Of a stretch of 10,274 nucleotides of DNA, positions 6,951 to 10,274 are shown in pieces (the first letter of the stretch is position 1; the number at the start of each line of letters is the position of its first letter). Made by a program: the position numbers and the translations under genes. A model generated the notes under the pieces. It was given only the letters and a program-made list of their open reading frames with translations. It was not told the DNA's origin and made no database searches. This DNA comes from Lichtheimia corymbifera B2541 (Eukaryota > Mucoromycota > Mucoromycetes > Mucorales > Lichtheimiaceae), in the NCBI GenBank assembly GCA_000697475.1, contig JNEU01000965.1, positions 1 to 10,274 of the forward strand. Reading direction: 5' to 3'.

Positions 6951-7920
6951 CAGCAACGACAACAACTCAAATCACCCACCAACATTACCTCCTCGTATTC
7001 AACAACGTCTACTAGGACCCTCTATTATTGTAACTCCCAGCATGTGGCATGATAAGGCAAACAAGCCAACTTCAGCACCGAAGCCAATCCCTACTACCAC
7101 ACCACCACAAGTTTTACATCACAACATTCTTAGAAATAACTTTCCCAACATATAACCATGAATAGTAACATCCTTGATGGTATCCCTGTTAAACGAGGTA
7201 GACGTTTTTAGCAAAAAATGTAATCAGAATGGATGTAAAGGAAATGATGGTGTGGAAGATGCGATACTACATAGAATAAACAACATACGTCCAATAAGCA
7301 TTCTACCAAATTGCTGCTTGAGCATCAATGAGAGCATCAATTCATTGTGCGAACTGATGCTACCCAAAAATTAAATAGGGATGGCCCACCCATGTCACCC
7401 GGGCTCAACATTTTACTTTACATGGTAGGCGTGGGATTTTCTGCTGGTTGGGGATGATGTATTGATAAATTGATGCATGAGCTGATAGAGTGATGGGCGC
7501 ATATATGTGTATGGAGGAGGAGCTGTACTGGTTTGCATACTTCCTCCAATAGGGCGAGTGATATGATCTACCAATGGCATCAATCGTTGTCATTTTATTT
7601 ATTATGCGCATTCGAAGCATATAGAATGGTGGGATCAACCTTGGTATCACATATCAAGCCTCATCTATCATACTCAATTGTTGTTTTTATTGTGATGTTG
7701 ATTCGCGGTAATGTGCAACATTAGGCACCTAAAACGGTGGGAAGCTGAGATATAACTAATTTTAGACTGTATGCATTGACGGCTGGGTAAAATGAGTTTA
7801 CCGTGATTGTGTTCATATGCAGCACGTATTTCTTTGTTATCTTTGACCCTCCCTCTTTTCTCTCTTTGTAATTCCTTCATTGATTGATACTGAAAAGGTA
7901 CCAGCATTCCGTTCTTTCAT
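6951..7920. other. Region before HMG2 without a supported gene
   Basis: Several short frames occur (for example 7177-7374 on plus, 7907-7674 on minus), none with a recognisable motif, TATA box or splice pattern. The first 200 bases are rich in CAACA/CCACCA triplets. The part near 7850 is pyrimidine-rich and probably belongs to the HMG2 promoter. Confidence 0.4.
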
Positions 7921-7973
7921 GTACATACGTTAACCTTGGTTGAATCCCTTCTCAACTGTCTATTGCTATACAG
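7921..7973 (+). other. Possible 5' UTR intron of HMG2
   Basis: GTACAT at 7921 to ATACAG at 7973 gives a 53-nt intron ending 19 nt before the HMG2 ATG. Its placement matches the candidate leader intron of HMG1. Confidence 0.4.
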
Positions 7974-7992
7974 TCCTCATTCACGACCGGCG

Positions 7993-8489
7993 ATGTCCAA
8001 ACAAACATATTCCAGCAAGGCTTCCACCTCCACACGAGCTATCGACGAAAAGGGCAAGGGCCGTATGGTTACGGAAACCGATCAGCCGCGCAAGAACCCT
8101 TTCCAACCCAAGCCTCCTCTAACAGCTTATCTGCTTTTTGCCGACGACAAACGTAAAGCCATGAAAGATGAACACCCCGAAATGAAATTTGGTAATAGAA
8201 AGCTTTATTCAAACATCCTTTGTTTTAACATTAAAATAGGTCAAATCAGCAAGCTCTTGACTGAACAATGGAAGGTTATGAGTGACAAAGAGAAGAAGGT
8301 TGATTTTACAAGTGCATGGATCACGTGTAATTAGTACTTATTGTTTTCTCTCATAGCCCTACCAAAAAATGGCCGAAGCCGATCAAGAGAGATACAACAA
8401 AGAGATAAAGGTAAGCGAGCTAAAGAGGTTTGAACAAATGAACTTTATTGACGGTTTCTATTTCAAAGGCAGTAAAACGAACACAGTAG
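7993..8489 (+). CDS. HMG2: paralog of HMG1, single HMG-box protein, four exons (110 aa)
   Basis: Second HMGB-like DNA-binding protein, presumed nuclear. Exons are 7993-8191, 8240-8298, 8357-8410 and 8469-8489; introns are 48, 58 and 58 nt. Intron phases and the lengths of exons 2 and 3 (59 and 54 nt) match HMG1 exactly. The N-terminus (about residues 1-36) is Ser/Thr/Lys-rich and starts MSKQTYSSKAS. The HMG box at about 37-104 contains KPPLTAYLLFADDK, FGQISKLLTEQWK, MSDKEKKPYQ and ADQERYNKEIK. By hand count about 40 of 68 box residues equal those of HMG1. The last exon is short (AVKRTQ then TAG) and rests on an AAAG acceptor at 8468. If the next AG (8472) is used, a TAA follows at once and the protein ends at the box, so only the C-terminus is uncertain. 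Without splicing the frame ends at a TAG within intron 2 (8331-8333). The ATG at 7993 is favoured over in-frame codons upstream because a likely 5' UTR intron ends at 7973. Confidence 0.88.
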
Positions 8490-9696
8490 TGCAGTATCTA
8501 CCATTTACCTGGTCCCAGAAAATTGCTTCTACAATACTCTCCCATCTTATCGACCATGATTTGCTCTTGATCAATGACATAGCGTAATAGGATTAAAGAT
8601 TCTTAGCATACCTTATTCTTTGTATATTGTATGATCTATTTTGCTGTGATGAGCTTTTCATGAATGAGGTTGTTGATACATTATTGGTGCGTTTCGTTAT
8701 AGATGTGGACACGATTAATGACCCCAACAATTTGTTACTGCTTTCTTTGCAACGGCTATTGTGGTTTACTGTATAGCATGACTGATGTTGTACTTATAAT
8801 CTAGAGGTTCCTTTATAATATACAACACTGCTAGACCTATGGGTGATCATCGATGTAAAAAATATATGTCCCATGGGTCCTACCTGGAGTGGTAGGCACC
8901 ACTCTCACTACTATCGCATCAACATTGTCGTCATCAACAATAGCAACAGGCATCCAACTTCGCCATCGTAATCATCACGACCATAGTGACAAATCACTGG
9001 TACGATTTCCTTGACAATCTTCCAACCCTGCCCGTATTTCTCGTTGTCGTATTTCAGGTACCAATTCCATAATCAAGTACAAGGTGACAAGCCAAGGTAT
9101 CACAACGACCACACTTATCCCGCAAGAGGACACCGAATGTAACGTTTCCATATCCACACTCAAGGTCCATCACTCAATGAGCCCCGTCATCTCGTGTATC
9201 CCAACATCTTCTTATGTAAACACAACCATCCTAGAAACCTATATAAGACATGTTGTAGTTGTAGCTGGCAACAGCTGTTGAATACAGTATATTGATTCTC
9301 AACGTACTTTCACTTTCTCTATCAACTTCTTTTTATACATAATATCTCACTCGTAATAGCATAAACAACCATTATCCCCCCCCACCTCATTGCAGGAGCA
9401 TTACACTTGAATTCAATGTTGATAGGTGCCGCTGACGACAATGAAAATCAAAAAGTGTCAACTAAAGTTACCCCTGCATAATCTTCGTAAAAGACAATGA
9501 CCACGTTTCAATAAATATCTCACTGTAACAACACAAATTGATGTCGGTCTCGTTTCAATCAATTTACCTTCACCTCGGTAGTCTTCTACCATCTCTTCCC
9601 ATTTTCACTTGATAATACAACAACACGCAACGGTACTATATCAACTACTTCGACAACCGTATCGTTAACATTGTAAACGATAGAAGCATATTCAAA
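8490..9696. other. Region between HMG2 and the right-edge gene without a supported gene
   Basis: No convincing frame on either strand. Small nested inverted repeats occur at about 8879-8905 (CCTACC/GGTAGG and GAGTGG/CCACTC). From 8900 to 9660 the plus strand is rich in CA, CAT and CAAC units, which produce Thr-rich chance frames. A run of eight C lies near 9377. Just before the next gene, TATCGTT and AACGATA (about 9660-9682) form a 7-bp inverted repeat. Confidence 0.4.
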
Positions 9697-10274
9697 ATGG
9701 CTGCCGCACAAGATATCCAAGTCGACATGACCAATGAGATTAATCAAGCCTTTGGGCAACTACCCATGGGTAGAGGAATAAGAGGATGCACCAGGATATG
9801 CGATCTGCACCCGTTATTACGGGAGCAATATCGAGTGCCATTAAAGGTATGTTCAGTAAACACAGTAAGGTAAAATGGTGCTTATACTCACCACATCATC
9901 CATAGGCTGCAATGAAGGCAACCGCAGAGGAGCACCACGTGTTGCATCGTGACGCCTACAACCTTTTGAACCTGCACATAAGACGGTTCCTAGAAAACAA
10001 TGACCAGCATCCCTTTGCGGCAGAGCCGCCTATCACCGCACAGGTCCTATGGGCCTGGGCATACAAATACGTCAACTACCCTGCCAATCATCCCGAGGAG
10101 GTGGTATGTATCATAATTGCCCTTTCATACATAAGTGTGAATATATGGGAATTAACATGATATACAGCGTGTGCCGGATCGTGGCCAATACATTCAGCAA
10201 ATCATCGATCTCCGTAACACTTATCTATTCTACTTTCGACCTTTGCAACTGGACAATGAACAGCGTAAGTAGTG
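9697..10274 (+). CDS. 5' part of a multi-exon gene of unknown function, cut by the window edge
   Basis: Three exons are visible: 9697-9846, 9906-10103 and 10168-10264, separated by introns of 59 nt (GTATGT...ATAG) and 64 nt (GTATGT...ACAG). A third donor (GTAAGT) stands at 10265. The frame stays open through all joins, giving 148 complete codons so far. The protein starts MAAAQDIQVDMTNEINQAFG. Then come alpha-helical, amphipathic stretches such as LHPLLREQYRVPLK, DAYNLLNLHIRRFLENN and VLWAWAYKYVNYP, and later YIQQIIDLRNTYLFYFRP. It is neither membrane-like nor acidic, and has no tie to genes A, B or HMG1/2. The pattern LLNLHIRRFLENN resembles N-terminal helical regions I associate with large multi-copy proteins of mobile elements in early-diverging fungi; this is a weak impression, and the diagnostic C-terminal part lies outside the window. 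Confidence 0.75.

Noticed and set aside
3498..8489. A mating-type (sex) locus of the Mucoromycotina kind, which carries an HMG gene
   Set aside because: The boxes here have the HMGB/NHP6 pattern (PLTAYLLFA...DKEKKPYQ) rather than the mating-type HMG pattern, there are two of them, and no triose-phosphate transporter or RNA helicase gene is visible nearby.
9084..9281. Thr/Ser-rich plus-strand frame of 65 codons
   Set aside because: Arises from CA- and CAAC-rich sequence; no start context, promoter or domain.

Overview
The window looks like nuclear DNA of a fungus. The best coding regions are short genes split by very small GT-AG introns (about 48 to 78 nt) with donors of the GTAAG/GTATG/GTTGA type and TAG/CAG acceptors. 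Several genes also have eukaryotic TATA boxes (TATAAAAG/TATAAAAA). Intron size, compact promoters and base composition suggest an early-diverging lineage such as Mucoromycota, but that is inference; no marker gene here fixes the taxon. No bacterial-type operons, ribosome binding sites, CRISPR arrays, rRNA or tRNA genes were seen.

Layout. From 1 to about 1950 there is no convincing gene: a possible acidic exon remnant near the left edge, a foldback repeat at 1261-1319, and otherwise nothing I can name. At 1953-2369 (minus) lies a strongly acidic reading frame with no resolved start. At 2820-3392 (plus) is gene A, a 190-residue nuclear-looking protein with an acidic, serine-rich N-terminus and a lysine-rich tail; its TATA box is preceded by two perfect inverted repeats. 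Convergent with it at 3498-4018 (minus) is HMG1, a four-exon gene for a single HMG-box protein of 118 residues. At 4928-5443 (plus) is gene B, which shares its N-terminal segment with gene A but ends in a single C2H2 zinc finger. At 6085-6693 is a poorly resolved gene with a good TATA box but in-frame stops. At 7993-8489 (plus) is HMG2, a four-exon paralog of HMG1 (110 residues) with the same three intron positions. From 8490 to 9696 no gene was seen. At the right edge (9697 onward) starts a multi-exon gene of unknown function that runs out of the window.

How the parts may fit together. Two families each occur twice within about 6 kb: the A/B acidic proteins and the HMG1/HMG2 box proteins. 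The simplest reading is duplication of a two-gene module (acidic partner plus HMGB-like DNA-binding protein), with an orientation change of one HMG gene and replacement of the C-terminal module in one of the acidic proteins. A chromatin or transcription role is inferred from the HMG boxes, the C2H2 finger and the basic tail. That the two families act together is a hypothesis.
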